A stretch of DNA of 64,000 nt, from the NCBI RefSeq assembly GCF_000744815.1, contig NZ_JQMQ01000005.1:4100055-4164054 (forward strand). Reading direction: 5' to 3'. Made by a program: the position numbers and the translations under genes. This document shows, in pieces, positions 49,682 through 59,764 of the stretch. Source of the stretch: Phaeacidiphilus oryzae TH49. Its GTDB lineage: Bacteria > Actinomycetota > Actinomycetes > Streptomycetales > Streptomycetaceae. Below the pieces are notes generated by a model. The model searched no databases. It was given only the letters and a program-made list of their open reading frames with translations, and was not told where the DNA came from. Every line of letters begins with the position of its first letter. Within the stretch, counting starts at the first letter, position 1.

Positions 49682-52171
49682 GTGGAGCACATGGAGCAGC
49701 TCACGGCGCATGACCCGCGTCGGATCGGCCAGTTCGAGGTGCTGGGCCGGCTCGGTGCCGGCGGGATGGGGCTGGTGTACCTGGCCAGGTCGGCCGCCGG
49801 CCGGCGGGTGGCGATCAAGACCGTGCGCGCGGAGCTCGCCGAGGACCAGCTGTTCCGGGTCCGGTTCAGCCGCGAGATCGCCGCGGCCAAGAAGGTCAGC
49901 GGCTTCTACACGGCCGCCGTGGTGGACGCCGACGCGGACGCGCCGGTGCCCTGGCTGGCCACCGCGTACGTGCCGGCGCCCTCGCTCGAGGACCTGGTGA
50001 CCGAATGCGGGCCGCTTCCGGTGGACGCGGTGCGGTGGATCACCGCGGGGATCGCCGAGGCGCTCCAGTCGATCCATCAGGTCGGTCTCGTCCACCGGGA
50101 CTTGAAACCGTCCAATGTGCTGGTCACCGAGGACGGCCCGCGGGTGATCGACTTCGGGATCGCGGCCGGGGTCTCGCACACCCGGCTGACCATGACCAAC
50201 GTGGCGGTCGGCACCCCCGCGTACATGTCACCCGAGCAGGCCCGGGACAGCCGGGGGGTGACCGCCGCGAGCGACGTCTTCTCGCTGGGCTCGCTGGTGG
50301 TCTTCGCGGCCACCGGCCACGCCCCCTACCACGGGGCCAACCCGGTCGAGACCGTCTTCCAGCTGCTGCGCTCGGAGACCGACCTCAGTGGGCTGCCGGA
50401 GGAGCTGGACGCCGTGGTCAAGGGCCTGATGCGGCCCGCTCCGGAGAAGCGCACCGATCTGGCCTCCCTTCAGTCGGACCTCGCCCCCCATCTGTTCGCG
50501 CGGGTGGACGAGGGCGACGACGACGCGGTGCAGTGGCTGCCCGAGGTCGCCCTGGACCTGATCGAGCGCCGGCGGCACCGGCGCTCCGCGCGGATCGCGG
50601 CGCAGCCCTCGGTGGCCGCCCCGGTCCCGTCCCCGGCGTCCCCGGTGCCCCCGGCGCGGACCGGGGCGCCGGCCGTGACCCGGGACCCGTCGACCGCGCC
50701 CTCGCTGCGCCCGGCCCCGGCGGGACCGCCGGGACGGCCGGGCCGGGCCGCGCCGGACGAGCCGGTACGGCTGCCGGGCGTCTCCGTGCCGATCACCCCG
50801 GGCCCGTACGCGGCCCCGGCGATCCCCCCGCCGCCGGCGCCGGAACCGGTCAACGAGTTCCTGGCGCAGGGGGCGCGCGCGGAGGCCGGCCCGGCGCCGG
50901 CGGCGCTCGCGGTCCCGTCCGCCGCCCCGGCGGTCCCCCCGCCGTCCGCCGCACGGGAGGTCGCCCGCCCGTACTCGCCGTCCGCCGCCTCCGCCGCCGC
51001 GACCGGGCGCGGAGCGCACCGCGGAGCCCCCGCCCGGGAGAGCGGCGGCGGTGACGGAGGCGGCGAGGCCGGAACCACCTCGGGCCGCTGGCGGCCGTGG
51101 CGGTTCCGGATGTCCAACGACATCTGGACCCGGCCGGTGGTCTGGGAGGGCACCCTCTTCGTCAACTCCTTCGAGGTCCACGCGCTGGAGATCGCCACCG
51201 GGCGGCGCCGCTTCAAGACCCGCGACGTGGCCTGGGCGATGGCGGTCGCCGACGGCCGGGTGCACGCGGCCGACGGGCCGAGCCTCTACACGGTCGCCGC
51301 CACGGACGGCGGAGAGACCTGGCGGACCGGCCTCAACGGCTGGGTGTACTCGATCGACGCGGGCGGCGGCGCGGTCTGCGTGGGCTCGCGCGGCGGCGGG
51401 GTCCAGGTCCGCTCGGCGATCGACGGCAGCGAGATGTGGCGCGCCGACGACGCCCAGCAGGAGTACGAGAACCCCCACTCCGGGCCCTGCGTGGTCGGCG
51501 AGTCCGTGTACTACCGGGGTTCCGGGCAGCTGCACGCGATCGACCTGACGACGGGCCGGCGCCGCTGGTCGCGGCGGGTCGGCGAGGACGTGCCGTCCCG
51601 CCCGGTGCTGGCCGGCGGCGTGCTGTACGTCACGGCGGGCAACCAGGTGCTGGCGCTGGACGAGGAGTCAGGCGCGGAGCGCTGGCGCGCGGAGGGCCAG
51701 GTCGTCCTCTTCACCCCGCCGGCCCTGGACGAGGCCGGCGGCCTCTACACCGCCGACTACCTGGGCACCGTCAGCGCCCTCGACGCGGCCACGGGCGAGC
51801 TCCGCTGGCGGGCGCGTACGGGCGGGGCCCGGCAGGGGGCGGACCCGGCGGTGGTCGCGGGCGGCGCGGTGCTGGTCGCCTCCGGGGCGGTGCTGTACGC
51901 GTTCGGGGCGGAGGACGGCCGCGAGCGGTGGCGCTACTCCGCCCGCGGGGAGATCTCCGGCGCCCCGGCGGCGGCCGACGGCCTGGTGCACGTCGGCAGC
52001 CGCGACCACTCCCTCCACACCCTGGACCTCGCGACGGGCCGGCCGCGCTGGAAACTGGACACCGGCGGCGAGGTCTCCGGCTCCCCGCTGGTCTCCGGCG
52101 GGCGGGTCTTCGCCTGCTCCAAGGACCGCTGCGTCTACGCCCTGGACGCCGCGAAGGGCACCGCCCGCTAG
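49682..52171 (+). CDS. Serine/threonine protein kinase with PQQ-like beta-propeller
   Basis: An 829-residue protein. The Hanks-type kinase domain (about 15-280) is complete: LGAGGMGLVYLAR, VAIKT with the ATP Lys, HRDLKPSNVLVT, VIDFGIA and GTPAYMSPEQ. A Pro/Ala-rich linker (about 300-460) leads to a C-terminal PQQ/WD-type propeller (about 480-825) of repeats like ALDEESGAERWRAEGQ and LDLATGRPRWKLDTGG. I see no membrane helix between the parts, so the propeller is probably cytosolic and acts in protein or ligand sensing. GTG at 49682 has AAGGAG 9 nt upstream and is preferred to the ATG at 49691. Confidence 0.9.
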   Translation: MEHMEQLTAHDPRRIGQFEVLGRLGAGGMGLVYLARSAAGRRVAIKTVRAELAEDQLFRVRFSREIAAAKKVSGFYTAAVVDADADAPVPWLATAYVPAPSLEDLVTECGPLPVDAVRWITAGIAEALQSIHQVGLVHRDLKPSNVLVTEDGPRVIDFGIAAGVSHTRLTMTNVAVGTPAYMSPEQARDSRGVTAASDVFSLGSLVVFAATGHAPYHGANPVETVFQLLRSETDLSGLPEELDAVVKGLMRPAPEKRTDLASLQSDLAPHLFARVDEGDDDAVQWLPEVALDLIERRRHRRSARIAAQPSVAAPVPSPASPVPPARTGAPAVTRDPSTAPSLRPAPAGPPGRPGRAAPDEPVRLPGVSVPITPGPYAAPAIPPPPAPEPVNEFLAQGARAEAGPAPAALAVPSAAPAVPPPSAAREVARPYSPSAASAAATGRGAHRGAPARESGGGDGGGEAGTTSGRWRPWRFRMSNDIWTRPVVWEGTLFVNSFEVHALEIATGRRRFKTRDVAWAMAVADGRVHAADGPSLYTVAATDGGETWRTGLNGWVYSIDAGGGAVCVGSRGGGVQVRSAIDGSEMWRADDAQQEYENPHSGPCVVGESVYYRGSGQLHAIDLTTGRRRWSRRVGEDVPSRPVLAGGVLYVTAGNQVLALDEESGAERWRAEGQVVLFTPPALDEAGGLYTADYLGTVSALDAATGELRWRARTGGARQGADPAVVAGGAVLVASGAVLYAFGAEDGRERWRYSARGEISGAPAAADGLVHVGSRDHSLHTLDLATGRPRWKLDTGGEVSGSPLVSGGRVFACSKDRCVYALDAAKGTAR

Positions 52172-52229
52172 CTGTAGTGGCCCGCGCCCCTTGCCCGCGC
52201 CTGCGGCGCTGCGCCTGGGGCGGAAAGCC

Positions 52230-53213
52230 CTACGCGCGGGCCTCGGGGTGGCGGAGGCACCAGCCGGCCCAGGCGGAGCCGATCATCTCGCGGACGTCGT
52301 AGCGCGCCTCCCAGCCCAGCTCCTTGGAGATCGCCTCCGCGGAGGCGACGATCCGCGCCGGGTCGCCCGGCCGCCGGGCGACCACCTCGCCGCTCGCGTC
52401 CCTGCCGGTGACCTCGCCGATCACGTCGAGGATCCCCCGCACGGAGACCCCCTCGCCGCGGCCGATGTTCAGCACCAGCTCGGTCTTCTCGCCGCCCTCG
52501 GACTCCAGCCGCCGCACCGCCGCCGCGTGGGCGCTCGCCACGTCCGCGACGTGGATGTAGTCGCGGATGCAGGTGCCGTCCGGCGTCGGGTAGTCGTCGC
52601 CGAAGACCAGCGGCTGCTGACCCTTGGTCAGCCGCTCGAAGACCATCGGCACCAGGTTGAGGATCGCCGGGTCGCCCAGCTCCGCGGTGGCCGCGCCGGC
52701 CACGTTGAAGTAGCGCAGCGAGACGGTGCCCATCCCGTGGGCCCGCCCGGTCGCGGCCACCAGCCACTCGCCGACGCGCTTGGTCTCCCCGTACGGGCTC
52801 ATCGGCACGCAGGGCGTCTCCTCGGTGACCAGCTCCACGTCCGGCATCCCGTAGACGGCGGCGGAGGAGGACAGCAGGAAGGACTTCACCCCGGTGGCGG
52901 CCGCGGCCGCGAGCACCACCCGCAGCCCCTCCACGTTCTCGTGGTAGTACCGCAGCGGCTGCTCGACGCTCTCGCCGACCTGCTTCTTCGCCGCGATGTG
53001 GAGGACGCCCGTGACGCCGTGCTCGCGCATGGCGGACTCGACCAGCGCTCCGTCCAGGGTGCTGCCGGTGACCAGCGGCACCTCCGCGGGAAGGCGGTCC
53101 GCGCTGCCCGTGCTCAGGTCGTCCAGCACGACCACGCGCTTGCCGTCCTCGAGCAGCGCGCGCACGACGTGCGCGCCGATGTAGCCGGCGCCGCCGGTGA
53201 TGAGCCAAGTCAT
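52230..53213 (-). CDS. galE: UDP-glucose 4-epimerase
   Basis: A 327-residue extended-SDR enzyme of normal GalE length. NAD loop TGGAGYIGAHVV, catalytic Ser in LSSSAAVYG and YGETK with Tyr and Lys, plus NVAGAATAELGDP and RDYIHVADVASAH as in galactose epimerases. It interconverts UDP-glucose and UDP-galactose (or the N-acetyl forms), supplying sugar for wall polymers. The ATG at 53213 is listed; an in-frame ATG three codons earlier (53222) is equally possible. The upstream frame runs on but overlaps the divergent acyltransferase gene. Confidence 0.92.
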   Translation of the reverse strand: MTWLITGGAGYIGAHVVRALLEDGKRVVVLDDLSTGSADRLPAEVPLVTGSTLDGALVESAMREHGVTGVLHIAAKKQVGESVEQPLRYYHENVEGLRVVLAAAAATGVKSFLLSSSAAVYGMPDVELVTEETPCVPMSPYGETKRVGEWLVAATGRAHGMGTVSLRYFNVAGAATAELGDPAILNLVPMVFERLTKGQQPLVFGDDYPTPDGTCIRDYIHVADVASAHAAAVRRLESEGGEKTELVLNIGRGEGVSVRGILDVIGEVTGRDASGEVVARRPGDPARIVASAEAISKELGWEARYDVREMIGSAWAGWCLRHPEARA

Positions 53214-53337
53214 GCCGGGCATCCTAACCTCGGCCCCGGTGGGCCCCTGAACAAGAGCTGTCAGTCGTGTGTGAGTCATGTGACTTTCAGGCGCCCGAGG
53301 GCGAAATTGCCAGGTTGAGGCGGTAGCGTCGCGCCGC

Positions 53338-54525
53338 ATGTCCCGACCAGCCCTCAGCCACCACCCGCCGGAGAACATCCGGCGGCCCCTGCCGAAGCGC
53401 CTGGACTCCCTGACCAGTCTGCGGTTCTTCGCCGCCTTCGCCGTGTTCGCCCACCACTTCACGGGCTTCGGCGGATTGACCGGTATGGGCAGGGCTCCGC
53501 TGATCTACCCGTACTCCCAGATCGGCGCGTACGGGGTGGACTTCTTCTTCGTGCTGTCGGGCTTCCTGCTGACCTGGATCTACAAGCCGGGCGAGCACCT
53601 CGGGTCGTACTACTGGCGGCGCTTCGGCCGGATCTTCCCGGCCACCCTGGCGGCGCTGCCGCTGGCGATCTTCGCCGACTACTACCTGAGCGGCGTGCGG
53701 ATCAACTGGTTCGGCCTGATCAGCTCCGTCCTGCTGATCCAGACCTGGTTCCCGCACATCCAGCCGGAGCTGCCCGGCAACGGCGTCACCTGGACGCTCA
53801 GTGTCGAGCTGCTGTTCTACGCGCTCTTCCCGCTGGCCGTCGGCTGGATCCTGCGGATGCGCAGCCGCTGGCTGGTGCCGCTCACCGCGGCGAGCCTGCT
53901 GGCGATGTACGCGGTGTGCTGGTGGTCGGCAGCGAACTTCAGCCAGTCCATCGCGGGATGGGTGATGCGCACCCCCCTGGTGTACCTCCCCGTCTTCCTC
54001 ACCGGCATGACCACGGCGGTTCTGCTGAAACGCGGCTGGCGGCTGCGGATGCACCCGGCGCTGCCGGTGCTGCTGGTGCTCGGCTACACCGTCGCCTACT
54101 ACCAGGGCCGGGCCCATCTGTCCGCGAGCCTGGTGGCGCAGCTGGACTATCTGGTGCGGCCGGTGGTCACCGTGCTGAGCGCGCTGGTGGTGACGGCGTT
54201 CGTGGAGCGGGAGCTCCTCGGGCGGAAGGGCCTGCTGAACCGCCGCCTCCTGGTGAACCTCGGAGTCTGGTCGTACTCCTTCTACCTCCTCCACCAGTCG
54301 GTCACCCGGATCCTCGAATGGCTCATCGGCCGGCTGCCGGACGCGAACGTGACCCTGATCGCGCTGCTTCTCGTCGGCGTCCTGGCGAACCTCCTGTCCT
54401 GGGCCATGTTCCGGTGGGTCGAGGAGCCCGCCGAGCGGTGGTGGCGGGCCCGCGTCCCGGAGCGCTGGCGGCGCCAACCGGAGTTCGTGGCCCAACCAGC
54501 CCCTGTACAGGCTCCGATAGGATGA
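53338..54525 (+). CDS. Membrane acyltransferase (acyltransferase_3/OafA type)
   Basis: A 395-residue polytopic protein with about ten helices. It starts LDSLTSLRFFAAFAVFAHHFTGF, with the catalytic His in the first helix, followed by YGVDFFFVLSGFLLTW and YYWRRFGRIFPATLAAL, the standard family pattern. It transfers acyl (often acetyl) groups from a cytosolic donor to sugars of exported polymers. It lies 203 bp before a teichoic acid polymerase gene and so may decorate that polymer. Confidence 0.92.
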   Translation: MSRPALSHHPPENIRRPLPKRLDSLTSLRFFAAFAVFAHHFTGFGGLTGMGRAPLIYPYSQIGAYGVDFFFVLSGFLLTWIYKPGEHLGSYYWRRFGRIFPATLAALPLAIFADYYLSGVRINWFGLISSVLLIQTWFPHIQPELPGNGVTWTLSVELLFYALFPLAVGWILRMRSRWLVPLTAASLLAMYAVCWWSAANFSQSIAGWVMRTPLVYLPVFLTGMTTAVLLKRGWRLRMHPALPVLLVLGYTVAYYQGRAHLSASLVAQLDYLVRPVVTVLSALVVTAFVERELLGRKGLLNRRLLVNLGVWSYSFYLLHQSVTRILEWLIGRLPDANVTLIALLLVGVLANLLSWAMFRWVEEPAERWWRARVPERWRRQPEFVAQPAPVQAPIG

Positions 54526-54728
54526 TGTTTGCCTGGAGTCCTCTTACCTGCCCGGCTTACCCGGCGGTCCGGCGACCCGTCACCGACGGCGCCTGATCGG
54601 AAGGGTGGGCCGGGTTCGGTCTGAGCTCCTGGTTCTGCGGCCGACGGGGAACCAAGGGCCACGGCCCGGCGTTGTCACCGCGGCCGCGCGGCCACCTGCT
54701 TTCTGAAGTTGTCAGTTAGGAAATCCGC

Positions 54729-57689
54729 ATGACCTCGACCGTGGTGACTCAGGACGCCCAGGCGGAGGCCGCGCCGGCCGATGCCGAGGGTGGGCGCGAC
54801 GTGCCAGACGTCAGCGTCATCGTCATCTGCTTCAACGACGGTGACCGACTGCCCCGAGCCGTCAGCTCCGTTCTGAACCAGTCGCTGCGCAACGTCGAGA
54901 TCTTGATCGTCGACGACTGCTCCACCGACGGCAGCTTCGACGTGGCCCGGCGGCTCGCCGCCGCCAACCCGGACCGGGTGCGCGCCCTCCAGCTGGAGGA
55001 GAACTCGGGTGGCTGCGGGGAGCCCCGCAACCGCGGCATCTCCGAGGCCCGCGGCACCTATGTGATGTTCCTGGACTCGGACGACGAGCTGGAGCTGGAC
55101 GCCTGCCGCAACATGGTGGAGGCCGCCGAGCGCACCGAGGCCGACCTGGTCTCCGGGCTGACGGTCCGCCGGCACCTGGACAACCGGCACGGCAAGACCG
55201 TCGAGTGGTACCCCTGGCTGTACAAGCGGACGCAGACCCTGGAGTCCGTGGCGGAGCTGCCCGACCTGCTGGTCTGGGACACCCTCTCCACCAACAAGTG
55301 CTACCGCCGCGACTTCCTCCTCAACCAGGGCATGGTCTTCGTCCGCGGACTGCACTACGAGGACCTCCTCTTCTCCTCCCAGGCGTACGTCCGGGCCAGC
55401 CGGATCACCCTGATCCCCAACGTCGTCTACTACTGGGACGTGGTGGACAAGGCCGCGATCAAGTCCATCTCGAACTCCCGCGGCGACATCCGGAACTTCA
55501 CCGACCGGCTGGAGATGCACCGCCGGATCGACGCGCTCCTCGCCGAGCGCGGCCTGGACGAGCTGAAGCTGCAGAAGGACATCAAGTTCCTCAAGCACGA
55601 CCTGGTCCTCCACCTGCGCGACCTGCCGTTCCTCGGCGTGGAGTTCCGGCACGAGTTCGCCGAGCTCGCCCGCGCCTACCTGGACGGCATCCAGTCCGCG
55701 GCCTACGACGAGGTGACGCCGATCCACCGGATCTGCGCCTACCTCCTGGCCCGGGACGACTGGGACAACCTGATGCCGGCCATCGACACCCTGATCAACC
55801 GGAACAAGGTGTCCTCGCCGCTGGTCGAGCGGGACGGCAAGGTCTACTTCTGCGCCGCGCACCTGGACACCGAGGAGGGCCGCCGGCTCCTCGACGTCAC
55901 CGAGTCGGGCTACCACAACAAGCGGATCGACCAGCTCGACCTGCGCAACCAGATCACCGGCTACCACGAGGGCCCGGACGGGGCGACCATCTCCGGGCGG
56001 ATCGTCAACCCGCTGGGCAAGATCGGGCCGGACGCCAGGCTGAGCGCCCGGATGCTGTTCAAGGCCCGCCGCCGCTCCCTGCAGTCCTTCACCTTCCCGG
56101 TCCGCGAGGTCCGCTACGACGGCGACGGCATCGTCTGGGAGACCACCGCCGACCTCGCCCGCCAGCTCCACCCGCTGGGCGTCATCGACGCGGTCTGGGA
56201 CGTCTTCCTCTACCTGGACGCCGACGGGCGGGAGACCCGTACCGCGCTCACCGTCGGCGACTACGACCTGCGCGGCGGCGCCCTGCCGGTCCGGCCGCGG
56301 CTGACCCGGCTGGTCGCCGACGGCTTCGAGCCGTCCGCGTCCGCCAAGGGCCACCTGGCCTTCGTCCTCACCCAGCACGGCAACGCCAGCAAGCGGTTCC
56401 ACGAGCTCTTCTGGGGCCAGCAGGGCCCGCACGGCGAGGCCCAGGACCTCGGCCCGGTCGGCAAGATCGCCCGGACCGGGATGCGCTCGGTGACCCGGAC
56501 CGCCCGCCGGATGGACCGGCTGCGCAAGCAGGCCGGCTCCGGCGACTCGAAGATCCGCGCCTACCACGAGGTGCTGCTGAAGCTGCCGGTGGTGAAGGGC
56601 CAGGTGGTCTTCGAGAGCCACCTCGGCAAGCAGTACAGCGACAGCCCGCGGGCCATCTACGAGGAGCTGGTCCGGCGCGGGGTGCCGATCAAGCCGATCT
56701 GGTCCTACGCCGGGTCGAAGCCGGAGGGCTTCCCCAAGGACGTGAAGCTGGTCAAGCGCTGGTCCTGGGAGTACCTGCGGGCGCTCGCCCAGGCCGAGTT
56801 CTGGGTGGACAACCAGGGCTTCCCGCTGAAGCTGGCCAAGCGCCCGGAGACCACCTACGTCCAGACCTGGCACGGCTCCGCCCTCAAGCGGATGGGCTTC
56901 GACCAGGCCGAGTACAAGGTGGCCGGGTACCAGGAGCAGGCCCAGTACCAGAAGTCGCTGGACCGCTTCGACAAGTTCTGCATCCGCTCCGAGCACGACG
57001 TCCGCACCCTCGCCCGGGCCTACCGGCTGAAGCCGGAGGTGCTGGCCCGGGTCGGCTACCCGCGCAACGACATGCTGGTCGCCGCCCGCAGGTCGGGGGA
57101 GCGCGACCAGGAGCTGGCCCGCGAGCTGGGCATCCCCGAGGGCCGCAAGGTGCTGCTCTACGCGCCGACCTTCCGGTCCCACCAGGGCGGCGGCGTGAAG
57201 AAGTTCGAGCTGCCCTTCGACGTGGAGCGGTTCGCCGACCGCTTCGGCGACCAGGTCACCCTGCTGATGCGCTGCCACTACCTCAACTCGGTAGTGCTGC
57301 CGCCGTCCGTGCGCGGCCGGGTCATCGACGTCTCCACCTACCACGACATCTCGCCGCTGCTCGCCCTCGCCGACGGGCTGATCACCGACTACTCCTCGGT
57401 GATGTTCGACTACGCGCTGCTGGACCGGCCGATCATCTACTTCACGTACGACTACGAGGAGTACGTGCAGGACACCCGCGGCACCTACTTCGACCTGACC
57501 GCGGTCGCCCCCGGGCCGATGGTCTTCGACGAGGAGCAACTCTTCGACGCGGTGGGCGAGTTCGAAGCCCGCGCGGTCGACTACGCCGAGGCCAGGCAGC
57601 GCTTCGTCAAGGAGTTCGGCGAGTACGACCAGGGGGACGCCGCCGCCCGCATCGTCGACGAGGTCTTTCTCTCCAGGAGCAGCAAGTGA
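54729..57689 (+). CDS. Bifunctional GT2 / CDP-glycerol glycerophosphotransferase (TagF-like)
   Basis: A 986-residue two-domain enzyme. The N-terminal GT2 domain (about 25-330) has VSVIVICFNDGDRLPRAVSS, EILIVDDCSTDGS and the metal motif LDSDDELEL. The C-terminal half (about 600-980) is a CDP-glycerol:poly(glycerophosphate) glycerophosphotransferase with WHGSALKRMGFD, YAPTFRSHQGGG and ADGLITDYSSVMFDYALLDRP. Together they build a glycerol- or polyol-phosphate chain of a wall teichoic acid on the inner face of the membrane. GTGA overlap couples it to the following GT4. Confidence 0.92.
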   Translation: MTSTVVTQDAQAEAAPADAEGGRDVPDVSVIVICFNDGDRLPRAVSSVLNQSLRNVEILIVDDCSTDGSFDVARRLAAANPDRVRALQLEENSGGCGEPRNRGISEARGTYVMFLDSDDELELDACRNMVEAAERTEADLVSGLTVRRHLDNRHGKTVEWYPWLYKRTQTLESVAELPDLLVWDTLSTNKCYRRDFLLNQGMVFVRGLHYEDLLFSSQAYVRASRITLIPNVVYYWDVVDKAAIKSISNSRGDIRNFTDRLEMHRRIDALLAERGLDELKLQKDIKFLKHDLVLHLRDLPFLGVEFRHEFAELARAYLDGIQSAAYDEVTPIHRICAYLLARDDWDNLMPAIDTLINRNKVSSPLVERDGKVYFCAAHLDTEEGRRLLDVTESGYHNKRIDQLDLRNQITGYHEGPDGATISGRIVNPLGKIGPDARLSARMLFKARRRSLQSFTFPVREVRYDGDGIVWETTADLARQLHPLGVIDAVWDVFLYLDADGRETRTALTVGDYDLRGGALPVRPRLTRLVADGFEPSASAKGHLAFVLTQHGNASKRFHELFWGQQGPHGEAQDLGPVGKIARTGMRSVTRTARRMDRLRKQAGSGDSKIRAYHEVLLKLPVVKGQVVFESHLGKQYSDSPRAIYEELVRRGVPIKPIWSYAGSKPEGFPKDVKLVKRWSWEYLRALAQAEFWVDNQGFPLKLAKRPETTYVQTWHGSALKRMGFDQAEYKVAGYQEQAQYQKSLDRFDKFCIRSEHDVRTLARAYRLKPEVLARVGYPRNDMLVAARRSGERDQELARELGIPEGRKVLLYAPTFRSHQGGGVKKFELPFDVERFADRFGDQVTLLMRCHYLNSVVLPPSVRGRVIDVSTYHDISPLLALADGLITDYSSVMFDYALLDRPIIYFTYDYEEYVQDTRGTYFDLTAVAPGPMVFDEEQLFDAVGEFEARAVDYAEARQRFVKEFGEYDQGDAAARIVDEVFLSRSSK

Positions 57690-58861
57690 CGGCCGAGCAG
57701 AAGAACGTCAAGCCCCGCGACATCTTCATCATCTCGAACAGCTGGAACGAGATGGGCGGCGTCGCGCGGTGGTCGCACCAGGTGGCCTCGCTCTTCGCGG
57801 CGAAGGGCCACCGGGTCACCCAGGTCGGCATCGTGCCGGCCCCGGACGGCACCCTGGACGTCGGGCCGATCGACCAACTCCCGTACCGCGCGGTCACCTT
57901 GCACGAGGCGCATCCCGGCCCGGCCTGGTGGCCGAAGAAGCCCTGGGACCGGCTGAACGTCGCCGCCCAGCGCAAGGAGGCCGGGCGGCAGGCGGAGATC
58001 CAGCGGGCGGCGGACCAGCTCTCGGCGATGTTCCGGGCGGCCAAGCCGGGGGCGATGGTCATCGTCACCCAGGTGTGGGCGATGGAGTGGGTGGCGCGGG
58101 CCGACTGGGCCGGGCTGCCGGTCATCGGGATGAGCCACGAGTCCTTCGAGTACTCCAAGCCCTCCTCCCGCTTCCAGCGGGTGCAGAAGTGGTACAAGGA
58201 CGTCGACCGGCTGGTCCTCCTCACCCAGGAGGACGCGGACCTGTGGATCCGCCAGGGGATGAACCAGGCCACCTCGATGGCCAACCCGATGCCCTTCATG
58301 CCGGAGGTCCCCTCCCCGCGCGACCAGAAGACCGTCCTCTGCGTCGGCCGGCTCACCGAGCAGAAGGGGCTGGACATGCTCCTCGACGCCTGGGCCGAGG
58401 CCTCGCAGGGCCGTCCGGACTGGACGCTGCGGCTGGTCGGCTCCGGCGAGGACGAGGAGGCCCTCCGCAAGCAGTGCCACGAGCTGGGCCTGGACTCCTC
58501 GGTCGACTTCTTCGGCCAGAGCCAGGACGTGCCCGGCCAGCTGCGGCGGGCGTCGATCTTCGTGCAGTCCTCGCGCGGCGAGGGCTTCCCGATGACGCTG
58601 CTGGAGGCGATGGCGACGGGGCTTCCGTGCGTCGCGTTCGACTGCGCGCCGGGCGTCCGCGAGATCGTCCAGGACGAGTACGACGGCCTCCTGGCCACCC
58701 TGGGCAACACCTCCGAACTCGCCCGCAAGCTGGGCCGCCTGATGGACGACAAGGAGCTGCGCGACCTGATGGGCGACCGCGCGCGCAAGGACGTCCAGCG
58801 CTTCGCGCCGGACACCATCGAAGCCCGCTGGGAGGAACTGTTCGCCCTGCTGGAGCGGTAA
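57686..58861 (+). CDS. Glycosyltransferase family 4
   Basis: A 391-residue GT-B enzyme. N-terminal part starts IFIISNSWNEMGGVARWSHQVASLF with the Gly-rich acceptor loop; the C-terminal donor domain shows VLCVGRLTEQKGLDMLLDAW, RLVGSGEDEEAL and the EX7E-like SSRGEGFPMTLLEAMATGLPCVAF. It uses a nucleotide sugar to add a residue to a lipid-linked acceptor, presumably the teichoic-acid-type chain made by its partner. Start GTG overlaps the TagF stop (GTGA). Confidence 0.93.
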   Translation: MTAEQKNVKPRDIFIISNSWNEMGGVARWSHQVASLFAAKGHRVTQVGIVPAPDGTLDVGPIDQLPYRAVTLHEAHPGPAWWPKKPWDRLNVAAQRKEAGRQAEIQRAADQLSAMFRAAKPGAMVIVTQVWAMEWVARADWAGLPVIGMSHESFEYSKPSSRFQRVQKWYKDVDRLVLLTQEDADLWIRQGMNQATSMANPMPFMPEVPSPRDQKTVLCVGRLTEQKGLDMLLDAWAEASQGRPDWTLRLVGSGEDEEALRKQCHELGLDSSVDFFGQSQDVPGQLRRASIFVQSSRGEGFPMTLLEAMATGLPCVAFDCAPGVREIVQDEYDGLLATLGNTSELARKLGRLMDDKELRDLMGDRARKDVQRFAPDTIEARWEELFALLER

Positions 58862-58887
58862 CGTTCCGGCGCCCGCGGTTCCCCGCG

Positions 58888-58919
58888 CCCCGGACGGGCC
58901 CTTCGGGCGCCCTCCGGGG
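58888..58919. terminator. Bidirectional hairpin between GT4 and mannose synthase
   Basis: CCCCGGACGGGCCC and GGGCGCCCTCCGGGG pair with a small bulge around TTC, between convergent genes. Confidence 0.5.
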
Positions 58920-58951
58920 CGATCACGCCCGTACGGCACCCCGCCCGGCGA

Positions 58952-59764
58952 TCACCGGGCGGTGTCGCCGCTCCCGCGGCGGGCCGCGCGCAACCGCAGC
59001 CGCCAGGGCACGATCGCGGACTCCAGCTGCACGGCCAGGCTCATCTTGGACTCGCCCGTGTGCCGTTCCGCGAACCGGATCGGGATCTCGACGGCGGTCC
59101 AACCCGCCTGCACGGCACGGAACTTGAGTTCGACCTGGAAGCTGTATCCGGCACTCTCCAGCCGGCCGAGGCCGATCGCCCGCAGGGCCTCCGCGTCCCA
59201 CAGGTTGAAGCCGGCGGTGATGTCCCGGATGCGGGTGGAGAGGATCGTCCCGGCGTACGCGTTGGCCCAGCGGGAGAGCAGCCGGCGGTGCCAACCCCAC
59301 TCCTCGGCCAGCTCGCCGCCGGGGACGTAGCGGCTGCCGACGACGAGTCCGGCCTGGCTGGAGAGGGCGGTGCCGAGCATCCGCGGCACGGCCTCCGCGG
59401 GGTGGCTGCCGTCGGCGTCCATCTGCACCACGTACCGCGCGCCCTCCTCGACGGCGGTGGCCATCCCGGCGGCGTAGGCGCGGCCGAGGCCGTCCTTGGC
59501 GGTGCGGTGGAGCACCCGCATCCGGGGGCGGCCGTCGGCGGTGCTCTCCTCGTTGGCCTGGGTGGCGAGCTTCTCGGCCAGCTCGCCGGTGCCGTCCGGA
59601 CTGGAATCGTCGACCACCATCAGCTGCAGCCCGGGCAACGGGAGGGCCAGGACCTCCTCGGCCGTTCCCGGCAGGCTGCCGCATTCGTTGTAGGTCGGCA
59701 TGACCACGGTCACCGGCGTGTCGGCCCACTCCGCGGGGAGGGGCTGCTGCTGAAGCTTCGTCAC
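58952..59764 (-). CDS. Polyprenol monophosphomannose synthase
   Basis: A 270-residue GT2 enzyme that makes polyprenyl-phosphate mannose from GDP-mannose, the donor for GT39-type mannosyltransferases outside the membrane. Motifs: TVVMPTYNECGSLPGTAEEV, LMVVDDSSPDGTG, VVQMDADGSHPAE (metal) and FAERHTGESKMSLAV. No C-terminal membrane helices, as in the soluble bacterial type. GTG start. It may supply the GT39 enzyme encoded at 19.4 kb as well as others. Confidence 0.92.
   Translation of the reverse strand: MTKLQQQPLPAEWADTPVTVVMPTYNECGSLPGTAEEVLALPLPGLQLMVVDDSSPDGTGELAEKLATQANEESTADGRPRMRVLHRTAKDGLGRAYAAGMATAVEEGARYVVQMDADGSHPAEAVPRMLGTALSSQAGLVVGSRYVPGGELAEEWGWHRRLLSRWANAYAGTILSTRIRDITAGFNLWDAEALRAIGLGRLESAGYSFQVELKFRAVQAGWTAVEIPIRFAERHTGESKMSLAVQLESAIVPWRLRLRAARRGSGDTAR

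Noticed and set aside
55205..57685. N-terminal extension of the GT4 gene by 827 codons
   Set aside because: It is an out-of-frame shadow of the TagF-like gene. The GTG at 57686 overlaps the previous stop and fits the family N-terminus.
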